In this document: piece by piece, positions 1 through 9,741 of the stretch | How the letters are laid out: the number at the start of each line of letters is the position of its first letter | How positions within the stretch are numbered: position 1 is the stretch's first letter | DNA from: Protea cynaroides | Taxonomy: Eukaryota; Streptophyta; Magnoliopsida; Proteales; Proteaceae | NCBI GenBank assembly: GCA_028583415.1 | Contig: CM053266.1 | Location: 77,449,237-77,513,236 of the forward strand | DNA length: 64,000 nucleotides | Direction: 5' to 3' | Notes under the pieces: model-generated | What the model was told of the DNA's origin: nothing | Database searches by the model: none | The model's input: only the letters and a program-made list of their open reading frames with translations | Translations under genes and position numbers: made by a program

Positions 1-699
1 CCACACAAATACAATAAAGGTAGCCGAAATAAAGAACAAGAATTTGATTTCTTCAAGTTGTATAATTTTTTAAACCTTGATATCTACTAATATATTTCTC
101 CGATCGATTTGAAATTTGGAAACCCTTATCATTTTTTGCTATACTAGACATCAAATGGAACAGATATTAAGTTAGACGACCAACAAAATTGGAGAAAGAG
201 ATGAGCGGATGAGAAAGAGAGATGAGCGGATGAAAAACTAATGTTATAAAAAAAAATATTAGTTTTACTATTTTACCCTTGCTTAAAATACAGCTCATTA
301 ATTTCTTAGGCAAAAACTACCCGAAAACCAAAAACTTTTTGTTTTTTTGGACCATTTTATTTTATTGTTTTTCAAAAAATAATAAATAAAAAATGATACC
401 AAACATCTATAAAATAAAAAATATGTCAGAAAAACAAAAAAATAAAAATAAAAATAATACCAAAGACACCCTTAGTACAATGTTGATATACAGACTCTTT
501 CCGACCCATTATCAAACTGATTCAGTTTAGATCTCGATTTAAGCCTATTGAATCAGTTTGATTAGGACGTGTCAATCAGTCCCAATCCAGTTTCCATTAT
601 TCACCAGACTGTAAAAACACAATACATTTATAAGGACCCAATAAGCTTGGGGTTTCAACTTTCAATTCGATCCGGAGATTCCGGACCAGTATAGAAATT

Positions 700-827
700 G
701 TCTCCTGCGGTCCTGCCGCCTGCCAAGGGCCGGATTTCAGTCGGCTCACCCCCCAATGTATTGGTAGGCGGTCAGACTGATCCCCAAACCCTTGGATCAA
801 TCGCAGGACCGTCCTACCGCAGGAGAC
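700..827. repeat. Short inverted repeat in GC-rich patch
   Basis: A perfect 12-bp inverted repeat, GTCTCCTGCGGT at 700-711 and ACCGCAGGAGAC at 816-827, with further imperfect pairing beside it. The local base composition is much richer in G+C than the surroundings, so this may be the remnant of a small transposon. No target duplication was found. Confidence 0.5.
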
Positions 828-1461
828 GATCTCCTTCCTTCCAGACCATGTCTGTCCATAGCAAATATACTAGTTCATTTTACCTCACACGTACGTTATT
901 CTCACATATTTCTTAGTTGTGACATTTTAACATTCAACAACTGGATTCGTTCTCATATTTTTTTTCTGACTCGTTTTGATTAGTTCCCATTGTTACTACT
1001 GAGAAATCCAAAAGCGTAGGTCACATCTAAATCCTCGCCGTGAGGAATCAATTGAAAATCCTGTCATGTTAAATCAAAACGGCTAGCAGCATGCATTCAA
1101 GAGTCAAGAACCTTCATAGTCAGTAGTCGATAGTCCTCCCCCATGTGGGTACTCTTATAATCACCTTTCATGTCTGATGGGTCTCATATTTTATGATATC
1201 TCGTCAGAAATACATTGATTTCTTAAGTTTTGACTCTACGAGCATGGATTTTAAGGATTAGATGGCAAGGATTGACCGGCAAACCATGCTGGCGGGGTTG
1301 GTAAAGGTCGATCGCTGGAGTGTCAAGCAATTTTCAGGATTTTGAAACTTAACCCATCTGATCCGGATCGGGAGTATCGGCAACTGATTCCTTAGAAGGT
1401 ACGATGGCTTCCCTCCTATCGAGACAGAGTAGCAATGAAGAAGACACGCTACTGCATACAT

Positions 1462-1472
1462 CTTTATTTATT

Positions 1473-1517
<45 letters not shown>

Positions 1518-1519
1518 TT
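1462..1519. repeat. (TTTA)n/(TTA)n microsatellite
   Basis: A TTTA run passes directly into a TTA run. The poly-Ile frame across it is a translation artefact. Confidence 0.9.
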
Positions 1520-1631
1520 AAGTCTTATGTGGAATCTAATCTGGTGGAAGCAAGGGAGGAAGTCGAAAATGCAATTGTACAGTTTCCATTATCACTGTTT
1601 ATTTTTTACTTGGATAGATTCGGTCATTGAT

Positions 1632-1722
1632 TCCGAGTAGGGCATGAGCTTTACATCATCCTCCGAAAAAAAATTTGAAATTCGCCCCTTGGGATCCGAG
1701 TAGGGCATGAGCTTTACATCAT
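1632..1722 (+). repeat. Direct duplication, about 62-bp spacing
   Basis: The words TCCGAGTAGGGCATGAGC and TTTACATCAT occur twice, at about 1632-1660 and 1694-1722, separated by A-rich sequence. This is a local tandem duplication. Confidence 0.75.
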
Positions 1723-1734
1723 TTCCCGTTGTTG

Positions 1735-1737
<3 letters not shown>

Positions 1738-1773
<36 letters not shown>
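1738..1773. repeat. (AT)n microsatellite
   Basis: An uninterrupted AT dinucleotide run of about 36 bp, followed by a pyrimidine-rich tract. Confidence 0.95.
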
Positions 1774-1775
<2 letters not shown>

Positions 1776-2862
1776 TTTCTTTTTTTCTTTCTTTTCTTTC
1801 TAAGGTTGTGGATTGGTACAGTTAATATTCTTCAATACGATTAATATTTTTTACAAAAAAAATGGGTACGGTATTGCTGATTTAATACCGTTTCAGTTCT
1901 GTACAAAGTAAAAAGAATGCCTTAAAATTATAGTACTGTATCATTAGGAAAATAGTTTTACCATACCATTACTGTATCGGCTCGATAAGGCTTCGATATG
2001 GCTTTTAACCGGTGCAAAATATATATTTTATCTAGTACGAAATGTGGTTTTTATCTGATATAGTACGGTACACATGCATTACCTTAGACATGGGAGTTGG
2101 ATTTGGGAGTGGACCAATGGAGTGTGACTGTGACAATTGAGGGTGTGACCTGGTATATAAACGGTATATAGTATCTAAATTGTATACAAATCGTATAAAC
2201 GATATACAAACTGATATACAAATCAATCTGTATCCAAATGATATATACTACTGGAATGCTGGTATGATACCGCACCTTACCAAGTAACTATACGATACCA
2301 AATCTTGAATCTCCACCATATTGGATAGAAAACAGTTTGCCAATATCGATATAAAGGGTACAATACCAAATTCAGAATCACATTGATACCCTTCCTAGCT
2401 CCCACTACCATCCAACTAGGGATTTTTTTTTTTTATCACAAAGAATTCGATTTTTAGGAGCTGATGTATCCACATTGGGAATATATATATATATATCAAC
2501 GGTAGGGGTGGCAATTTATCAGTCCATGTCATAGTTATCAAATTTTAATTCAACAATAATTCGAAAGGCATAAAATTCAGAATAATTCTTTTTTGTTGAT
2601 TTTAAGACTTTGATTAAAAAAAGTTGAATTAAAATAAAATTTCAGATTCAAATTAATTAGTAAATTATTTGTTTACTAATAAAAAATTTGGTATAAAGAT
2701 TTTTACCTAAAATTGTTGTACTTAATTATAATTATCAATCATTTATCACACTCGCATAACATACAAGGGATGTCAAAAAAAAAAATAAATTAGAATTACT
2801 CATAATTACCCCTTTCCCCTAGTGTTTTTGGTGGCTAGGCTTTTTGATTTGATTTGCTTGGT

Positions 2863-3534
2863 CTGTTTTTTTTTTTTTTTTTAGTTAGAGATCAACAACA
2901 TTTTATTAATATATATAAATAGAATAAAGGAATACAAAGAACCTCCTGGGGTGGAACACCACGACAATGCCAGCAGTGGATCCGCATCGTCTCCTCCCAG
3001 TGGTCTGGGAGGACAGTGGCAACCTTCTTCGGATGGTTGCCACGTGGCTCTTGGTGAATCCGAGACCCACGTTCGAGCTGACATTCAGCCGACAAGCCAA
3101 GCCGACAAAGGGGTGTCGGCTCGAATGTGAGTCTCGGATTCACCGAGAGCCACGTGGCAACCATCCGAGGAAGGTTGCCACCGTCCTCCCAGAATGACTA
3201 GGAGGAGACGATGTGATAGGGTGAAATCAACAAGGAACAAAACAAAAAAAAAATAAATAAATAAAATTAAGTAAGATGAAATCTTGAACACTCAGAAACA
3301 TCCCATGCCACATATTTGGAAACGAAATGAGGCCAAAGATCCCATCGCTAAGAAATCTATGTGCGACCAGTAAACTTTGCCAGGCTACCAGCCATTGGCC
3401 ACCGAGTTAACTTCTTGAAAGCATTGTGTAATGTGACACTGAATCGAGAAGAGAGAGATTCACAGACTGTTCCAGAATTAAAGATCAGATCACAGGATCT
3501 TCGAGCATTGAAAAAATTCCATTATAGCTTCAAA
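2863..3534 (-). pseudogene. L1-type LINE, 3' end with RNase H tail and poly(A)
   Basis: Read on the minus strand from 3534 down, this continues the LINE at 18482-19565 across the Cop1 insertion. The broken translation just inside the junction resembles the end of the RNase H domain of plant L1 elements (words such as FQEVNSVANG followed by a GKVYW-like stretch), then a T-rich 3' UTR. The T-run at 2863-2882 would be the poly(A) tail on this strand. Assignment rests on motif recall and on the fit of both halves around one target duplication. No LINE target duplication was found, so the outer end is uncertain. Confidence 0.6.
2985..3213. repeat. Long imperfect hairpin (arms about 100 bp)
   Basis: The left arm at 2985-3085 and right arm at 3110-3213 are near-complementary. 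For example CATCGTCTCCTCC pairs with GGAGGAGACGATG, GGTTGCCACGTGGCTC with GAGCCACGTGGCAACC, and GAATCCGAGAC with GTCTCGGATTC. The loop is only about 20-30 bp. It lies in the 3' region of the LINE or between it and its poly(A). It could be a foldback element or an inverted duplication. Confidence 0.85.
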
Positions 3535-3921
3535 TGTAAGAAAACTACAATCCATATGTATGTCTATGCGGAATAAGATTTGACATACCCGTAGTGTAGG
3601 GATATGTTCCAGCCGGTGTCCGTCCAACCGATGTTGTCTTCTGATGTACTCTGATATGTCCTACTCCACAAACAAAAGAGAAGAGAGAGGGGAAGGATTT
3701 CTATGCATTGACTGTATTCCCAGACAGAGAACGTGATGGAGTTCTCAAATTTCTATCAGTGTACACAGGACCTTACCCATTAGTATTTATAGACCAACTG
3801 TCTCCTTCTATCAAGGATGGACGGTGATCTGGGTGCCACATGTCCCTTAGATCCAACGCTCATAACTGTCCTACTAGGGGATACCTAAAATGGATAGTGG
3901 CATATGGGCCACTTACTTACA
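3535..3921 (-). repeat. Cop1 3' LTR
   Basis: 387 bp, TG...CA on both strands, same length as the partner at 18090-18476. The polypurine tract abuts its inner edge at 3922. Confidence 0.93.
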
Positions 3922-3934
3922 TTCTCCCCCTTGG
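3922..3934 (-). other. Cop1 polypurine tract
   Basis: On the minus strand this reads CCAAGGGGGAGAA, directly against the 3' LTR. This is the usual primer for plus-strand DNA synthesis. Confidence 0.85.
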
Positions 3935-4219
3935 CCCATATTGCCACTTGGCAAGCTATTTTAGAGTTATAACCTGATGTATGGCCATACATTAACTTTC
4001 GGATCTTTCCTTATGGATTTGTTCTTTATGTTCATAATAAAACTCCCAACCCATGAATCATGGCGGTGCATGTCCCAGTATTAAAGTACAATAGAAACAC
4101 TTCCTTCCATGTATTACAATAGATTGTTTATTTTACGATGAACCTCAATTGTGACTACCCTACTTTATAGATTCATTTCAACAATCGATTCAAGGGTCAA
4201 CTTTATTGCCTTGAAAACT

Positions 4220-4967
4220 TTATAGGCATCTGTCATTCCAAAACTTTATGTATACAACCAAATAAATGACAGGAAAAGAAATAACTTTATTTCGAGTCGT
4301 CAAAACTTTATATTGCAATATCATAAATAAAACATTCAAAAAACTTAATGATTTACATAGTCCCTTATGATCCACGTGAACTACATACACCTTGGGCTGA
4401 AGCCCTTTGGTGAAAGGATGAACTATCATATCATCAGTGTTAATATGTCCTATCTGAACGCGACGAACTCGAATGTTTTCTTTAACAACAAAATACTTTA
4501 TCTCAATGTGTCGGCAGCGACTCACTAAGCATGTGTTGTTAGAGAGATGTACTGCTGCAGTATTGTCACAGTAGATCCTTATAGGTCTTTCAATAGAACT
4601 TATGACCTCAAAACTGTGATAAACTGTCTCAACCATAATGCCTGAGAAATTGCTTTATAGCACGTCACCACTTCTGCTTCAATAATAGAAGAAGCTGTCT
4701 TAGGTTGCTTTACGCTGCGCCGAGACACTACTCCTCTAACAAACAAAAATGAAGCCAGAAGTATACTTCCTTGTATCTCCACATTTAGCAAAATCTGAAT
4801 TTGAGTAACTGATTAGCTTCAAAACATCAACATGTTTATATATGAGCATGTGATCCTTGATGCCCTATAGGTACCTCAGTACTTTCTTTACTATTGTCCA
4901 ATGTGGCAAACCAGGGTTCTTTCGAAATCTACCTAATACTCTTACTAAATATGAGATGTCAGGTTTG
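4220..4967 (-). pseudogene. Cop1 pol, RNase H segment (3' part)
   Basis: Broken minus-strand frames encode the Copia RNase H: the IYCDNTAAVHLSNN core (residues about 21-34 of the downstream frame, 4636-4220), then HIEIKYFVVKE and an FTKGLQPK-like end. An upstream frame (4791-4600) holds SSIIEAEVVTCYKAI, the equivalent of the usual STAEAEY motif. Several stops break the frame. It is separated from its RT half at 13029 by Chr1, which inserted at GTACA. Non-functional. Confidence 0.88.
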
Positions 4968-5085
4968 GTACATGTAAGACCCGTATCAAACTAACCCAGT
5001 CTTATCACCTTGAACCAGGTTTACCCATCATGGTTGAGTCAAATGGACCAAGGGCGTGAAGGAGATTATGATCCCAGGTATCAAA

Positions 5086-5246
5086 TCGACCCTAAAACAC
5101 TCAATTTAAGGGGAGGGTCGCATACCCAGCAAAGGAGGGTCGGACCCCCCAAGACAGAAAGTCAGACCCTCAGTTTTATAGGGAGGGTCGGACACCTTAG
5201 GAACCCTAGGGTCGACGGGATCATCGACCCTCCCATCGACCCTCAG
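5086..5246. repeat. GGGTCG/CGACCC cluster 1 (U3 of Chr1 LTR)
   Basis: About four GGGTCG words followed by three TCGACC words in about 160 bp, upstream of the TATA-like box. Opposite-strand copies face each other, so both protein binding and RNA or DNA foldback are possible. Confidence 0.75.
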
Positions 5247-5339
5247 TTACCGCCGAAACTAAAATTAGGAAATTTCCTAATTTTTGATTTGGATTCTTTC
5301 CTAATCTCAAAAGGGACTTATTTTAGGATGTTTCTACTC

Positions 5340-5492
5340 TATTTAAAGGACGTCCCTAAGCCTCTTTCACTCCTTTTACAACCCTAATTGAATTGAGAGA
5401 AAGAGAAGAGAAGGAAAATGAGAAGAAGAGAAGTAAGGAAAAGAAGATAACAAAAAGGAGAAGAGTTGCAGAGAGGGAGTAATCTTCTCAGG
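5340..5492 (+). promoter_or_regulatory. Chr1 LTR promoter and splice donor
   Basis: TATTTAAA at 5340-5347 sits about 35 bp before an ACCCTAATTGAATTGAG start-like region and a GA-rich leader. A TTCTCAG/GTATGG donor follows at 5491/5492. Chr3 has TATATAAA and CCAAG/GTATGA at the same places, and Chr4 has TATAAATA, so the arrangement is shared. The exact transcription start is not visible. Confidence 0.6.
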
Positions 5493-5748
5493 TATGGATA
5501 CTAATTCCATGAGTTTCTACAGACCTTAGGTTAGATAATGATGAGAGTATGATCTCGGAGAAACCCAAACCATCAACCCATGGTTAGGTTTTTATAGAAA
5601 ACTATGGGAGATTACATGAAAGCTATTTAGGTGGATGATTTATGGTTCTAGACCATGGAATGAATGTTGAATGGACTGTAGGGGAAAGCCATAGGACCCC
5701 AAACACGAAAGATGGACTAAAAGGAAGGAAATTGACCAAAATCCACCG

Positions 5749-5868
5749 AGGGTCACACGGAGGGTCGATGACCATCCGACCTATGTGATCCTGAGGATCA
5801 ACCCTCAGTGTTCGGGAAGTCCAGATTGGGGAGGGTCGCACCCAGGGTCGATCATGACTTCGACCCTA
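5749..5868. repeat. GGGTCG/CGACCC cluster 2 (Chr1 LTR, after donor)
   Basis: A second group of GGGTCG, TCGATGACC and TCGACCC words, downstream of the splice donor. Chr3 and Chr4 LTRs have a second cluster at the same relative position. Confidence 0.7.
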
Positions 5869-6812
5869 CCTCCGAGCCTTAGTTAATAGAATGGTTTTTA
5901 AATTCTGAATATATTCTAAAAATTTATCGGCTTTGTTAGGTCTTCTAGCAATATAATAACATTATAAAGGTGATTCTAAAGCTTGGAAGAGTATCTATTA
6001 GCAAGCTAAGGCGAGGGAACAAGACCTAAACTAACTGGTTAATAATAAACTGTTTTACTTCTTGAGTCCAATGCCATATTGATTCTATGCGTGTATGCTT
6101 GTGTGTGCATTCAACATGCCATCCAATATTTCTATTAATTGTTCATGCATATTTACTTTACTGTTTATAACATGATGATGATGATGATGATAGGAATAGG
6201 CATGTGAATGTTTGTGTTTGGCCAGTGTATATGGTGAGGGTAGGGATGGTATCAACCGGTACAACCATGATCGTTCTTCATGGGGTGTATATTGTGCCAT
6301 GGTCTACTCAAGTCATGTCCACTGATGTCGTCGTATCGCCATTACCTTAGCAGAACTATTATGTCGTAGAGCATTAGGGGTGGTGGTCTCGGTCCTTGTA
6401 GTTCTGACTCTACCGGGGGGCCTTAGCTTTATCTCTATGGATGTTCTGAGAGATGCTGGGGTGAGGCCTTGGATACACTGTTTGGCATTAGGATTGGTTA
6501 GTTGCGAGCCTAGTTTGCAACTCTAGCCAGCAGGGGTTTATTTGCTGGTATGGTATCAACCGGTACATCCATGCCGTTTTCATGGGGTGTATATTGTGCC
6601 ATTTTGGATGCTGTGGGCGACAGTGCAGGAGTCATTGGGCGTATCCACACACTTGTGTATAGAGGTGCGGCGGCCACCTATCATTTCTACAGCACAGTGC
6701 AAACTTTAAACCGGACCAAAGATATAAATTGATTGCATGCATATGTATTGTTGCATTGTTTTGTTTGCTTACTGAGCCATGATGTGTGCTCACCCTTCGA
6801 CGTCAAATATTT

Positions 6813-6950
6813 TTAGTTGATGATGCAGGTTTAACTGTTGAAGACTATATAAACGCTCCAGAGTACGGGAACGTTGCAGTGATGGTAGCTGAAGATGAAG
6901 TGGATACACATGACATCTCTTGCGAGTGCAACTCATGTGTATTCGATTAG
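6813..6950 (+). CDS. LTR microprotein frame (Chr1, 5' LTR copy)
   Basis: A frame of exactly 46 codons counting the TAG stop, starting LVDDAG and ending CECNSCVFD. The middle has a TVEDYINAPEYG motif, then an acidic stretch. The same-length frame occurs in the LTRs of Chr3 (39996), Chr4 (48702, minus) and Solo1 (25928, minus). In Chr3 and Chr4 it is open further upstream (from 39912 and 48861). Here a 1-bp loss next to the CTTCGACG word breaks the upstream part. There is no fixed ATG, so it may be an exon reached by splicing; TTTTTAG and GATGCAG before or in its start are acceptor-like. No known family recognised. Confidence 0.5.
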   Translation, partial: LVDDAGLTVEDYINAPEYGNVAVMVAEDEVDTHDISCECNSCVFD

Positions 6951-7240
6951 ATTTTTAGTTTTATTTATTTGAATTATTAAAGACATGTATTTGATATTTA
7001 TTTATTTATGTCTTAGTTGATATGGAATAATTTGTTATTTAAATATTGATATCACAATAGATTCTCAGTTTATTTTATTATAAGACTTTCGCTATTTGTT
7101 TTATTTACTCTGATTATTTATGTGGATGTATGAAGTTTAGATAACACGGATATAGCCTACTTGAGATCCTGGTTGAACCGTTGGTATGTTAGTGGTTCAT
7201 CACACCATTCTGAATAGTACGAAATTGGGGTGTGACAACT

Positions 7241-7252
7241 TGGTATCAGAGC
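7241..7252 (+). other. Chr1 primer-binding site (tRNA-iMet)
   Basis: TGGTATCAGAGC, the standard complement to the 3' end of initiator tRNA-Met in plant retrotransposons, 3 bp inside the 5' LTR. Confidence 0.92.
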
Positions 7253-7511
7253 ATCTCAGGCCTTGTCCGCTGAATTAGCATACATTCAAGACAATTGTGA
7301 ACTGAGATAGGATAAAAGTAAAAACTTTAATACAAACACACTATAAGCACAAGTAATGGTTGAGACCAAATTTAAAAAGAGAATAATGCATCTATTAAAG
7401 GAGAAATAATTTTACATACAATATGAGAGACACAAATGTATATACATAACTAAAGCAGAGTACAGTCCACAACCCAGACAGTTACTCTGTAGTACAATGT
7501 AAAAGATATAC

Positions 7512-8795
7512 TCAAGAAGCTGGAGGTGAAGGAGGAGGCGGTGCCTCGCGGTCTCTGTCATAGTCCTCGGCATAGACTCTGGTCAACCAGGCCACCTGGG
7601 TCTGAGTCGCCTGAAGACTAGCTGTAAGATCAGCCACCCGCTGATCAGTCCGGCGCTGGGCTTCTAGAAGCTCCTCTATCCTCAGATCAGATCTACGCTG
7701 AGCCTCTCTGATCTCATGCAACATCTCCATCATATCAGAAGGTGGGCGTGAAGGACCAGCCGCATGAAAAGGACCAGTCTCAGGTGCAGGATCCGCCGTA
7801 GAAGAAGTACCAACTCCAGCCGCATGCGTAGGTGAAGGCGGTGGTATCGAGTCGACATCCATATACATGCGGTCATCATCATCGGCAGGATCTGCATGAG
7901 CTCTAGCAGCGGCGGCAGCTGCCTCAGTGTCAGCAATCTCGATGCGAGTGTGAGGGCGCACCATCTCGTTCCTCTCCTCGTCATTGACTTGGGCATCCCG
8001 CATACCCATCTTGCAGATAGCCTCCCAATCTAGAGGCGACGAGAAGGTTTTCTCCTGAATCTTCTCGTCCACCAAATCAACCCCTAGGCGAGTGAGTAGA
8101 ACAGTGATCATACGTCCATAGGATAGATTACCCCTATGACTAGGTAGTGTGGCACTGATCATAGTCCGCATGATAATGTAAGGAAGGCAGACAGACTACC
8201 TAGTGCATATGCTGTACAACAGATACTGAGTCAGCTGAGAAACCCTCTCGTAATGGCCACTCTGCGAAATCAGATTATGCTGGATAATCTTGCAGAAGAC
8301 CCATGGAGTCGGACGCATATAACAAGCTCTCATCTGCCAGCGATCAGGTCGTAGCAGCTGACTGTCGATCTCTGCCCTCATCTCCATGGAAACAAACTAG
8401 GGCTCTCCAGGCATACATTACACCATAGGGCCATCATAGGGAATGTCCAGTAGATTGGCTAGCTGTCGATAGTCAAATGAAATGTTCACTCCCTTTACAT
8501 AGCTAGTGATGCGTAGCTCGTGACCCCTATCCACATCATTGTAATCCCCCACCACCTGGAGATTACAATAAAACTGTCGCACTAAATCCGGGCATGTGCA
8601 CGCGTCGTAAGTGATGACAGGGAACCACCCCATATCACCAAATGCTCTCTCCACATTGAACAGGACTAGCTCAGCCAAGTTCACCATACGATCACCCTCT
8701 ACCTTCTTACGAGTGTAGTGGGCATACTGTGCCTCGGCTTCATTAGAGTGGAAGCAAAGCAGATCACGAACTATGGGTACCTTAGTACGAGCCAT
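7512..8795 (-). pseudogene. Antisense gene of Chr1 (aORF), full length but with stops
   Basis: A minus-strand frame from ATG at 8795 to TGA at 7512, about 427 codons, interrupted by in-frame stops near 8418, 8397 and 8193 that replace Tyr and Gln codons of the sister copies. The N-terminal domain (about residues 1-250) has ERAFGDMGW, IIQHNLI and QLTQYLLY motifs. Then come an acidic/proline linker (DDDDRMYMDVDSIPPPSP) and a heptad-rich tail (MLHEIREAQRRSD through QVAWLTRVYAEDYD). It resembles what plant databases call putative plant transposon protein; this is from memory. It is not a retroviral enzyme. Function unknown. Confidence 0.85.
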
Positions 8796-8800
8796 GGTAT

Positions 8801-9228
8801 CTGCAAAGAAAAATAGATAATGAGTTAATAGGATAAAAATCCAAAATTTGACATTATAACGACGTAAGTGGCCAAAAGCCTCACTTGTCACCCATACACG
8901 TGGGCAGGAGGACTTACGTAGGTTCTAACGTATCATACAACACACATACAATAGGAAATTTTAACTAATGAGGTCCAATTTGAAGAAATTTCAAGAAATA
9001 AAAAATTTCGACAAATTAGGGCAAAAAGAGCAAAAATCCAAGTTCTCGATAACCAACTGATGAAACTCAAAAAATTTTGAGGGCTTTCATTCCTCGAGAC
9101 AATAATAAAAGCCCCCAATAAAAATCGAATTCTTATGGTTGGAAAAAGTTTAATTTGAAAAATACGGGTCAATTGGACCAAAACCTAGAAATGGAAACTT
9201 AAAAACAGGTAAAAATGAGAAAAATTAC
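8801..9228 (-). other. Predicted leader intron of Chr1 antisense gene
   Basis: On the minus strand CTACAG/GTAATT (9229/9228) starts and TTCTTTGCAG/ATACC (8801) ends a 428-nt A/T-rich segment. The ATG follows 5 nt after the acceptor. Chr3 and Chr4 have splice-like sites at the same positions. An alternative strong donor word, ACGTAAGTCC, lies inside it near 8915. Confidence 0.55.
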
Positions 9229-9378
9229 CTGTAGGGATGATGTTGATGTTGAAACACGGATCCAAATTGTCCAAAATAGCGGAGTGGCACTGTAGCAACT
9301 CAGAGGTAAGAGATGAGTCGAAACGGAAGGGAAATAACAGAGAATGAACCCAGAATCGGATCTTAAAGGTCTGATTTT

Positions 9379-9600
9379 TGGTCTGAGGGTCGGACAATTC
9401 GACCAGGACCATCGACCCTCGGATCGACCCTCCCATCGACCCTCGGCTCTTGGGAATTTGACAGAAAAGCCAGGGTCGGATACTAAGGGTCGGATACCAA
9501 TCGACCCTCACATCGACCCTCAGCTCTCAGGAAGAACAGGTCATTCCCAGGGTCGGATACTGAGGGCCGGACATAACATCGACCCCCACCATCGAGCCTG
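9379..9600. repeat. GGGTCGGA/TCGACC cluster 3 (antisense-gene promoter side)
   Basis: Four GGGTCGGA words and seven TCGACC words in about 220 bp, upstream of the predicted first exon of the antisense gene and before gag. The equivalent region of Chr3 is at 33093-33208 and of Chr4 at 55568-55786. Confidence 0.75.
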
Positions 9601-9741
9601 CATAGAAAAGACAGTATTTCTTTTCATAAAATGAGCTAGAAATTTTGGAATTTTACATCGGTTAACGTGCCTACATGAAGTATAAATGATTGTCTCACCT
9701 ATCTTAATGATTTTCAGGCACCATCAATCTCAGAAGAAATT

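Larger units (their letters stand above)
1..2862. other. AT-rich intergenic DNA, no gene seen
   Basis: No reading frame here has a recognisable domain; all are short and overlap low-complexity DNA. Positions 1-600 are A/T tracts. A GC-richer patch at about 640-850 holds a small inverted repeat. Positions 1850-2400 are dense in GGTAC, TACCG and GATACC words, as in an old dispersed repeat, but I could not find its ends. Microsatellites are listed separately. Confidence 0.6.
4973..7237 (+). repeat. Chr1 5' LTR (2265 bp)
   Basis: TG...CA ends; primer site 3 bp downstream. It contains, in order, a GGGTCG/CGACCC motif cluster, a TATA-like box, a GA-rich transcribed leader with a splice donor, a second motif cluster, short ATG repeats (6176-6191), a 46-codon frame (6813-6950) and a terminal inverted repeat next to the LTR end. 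Other frames within it (for example 5010-5387, 6550-6732) look like chance or remnants. Confidence 0.93.

Noticed and set aside
5010..5387. 125-residue frame in the Chr1 LTR
   Set aside because: It overlaps the motif cluster and TATA box and is not kept in Chr3 or Chr4.
7241..7252. tRNA gene
   Set aside because: Only the 12-nt complement of the tRNA 3' end is present; it is the primer-binding site.
7512..8891. Antisense frame as an ordinary host gene
   Set aside because: The same frame recurs at the same place in Chr3, Chr4 and Chr2, so it belongs to the elements.
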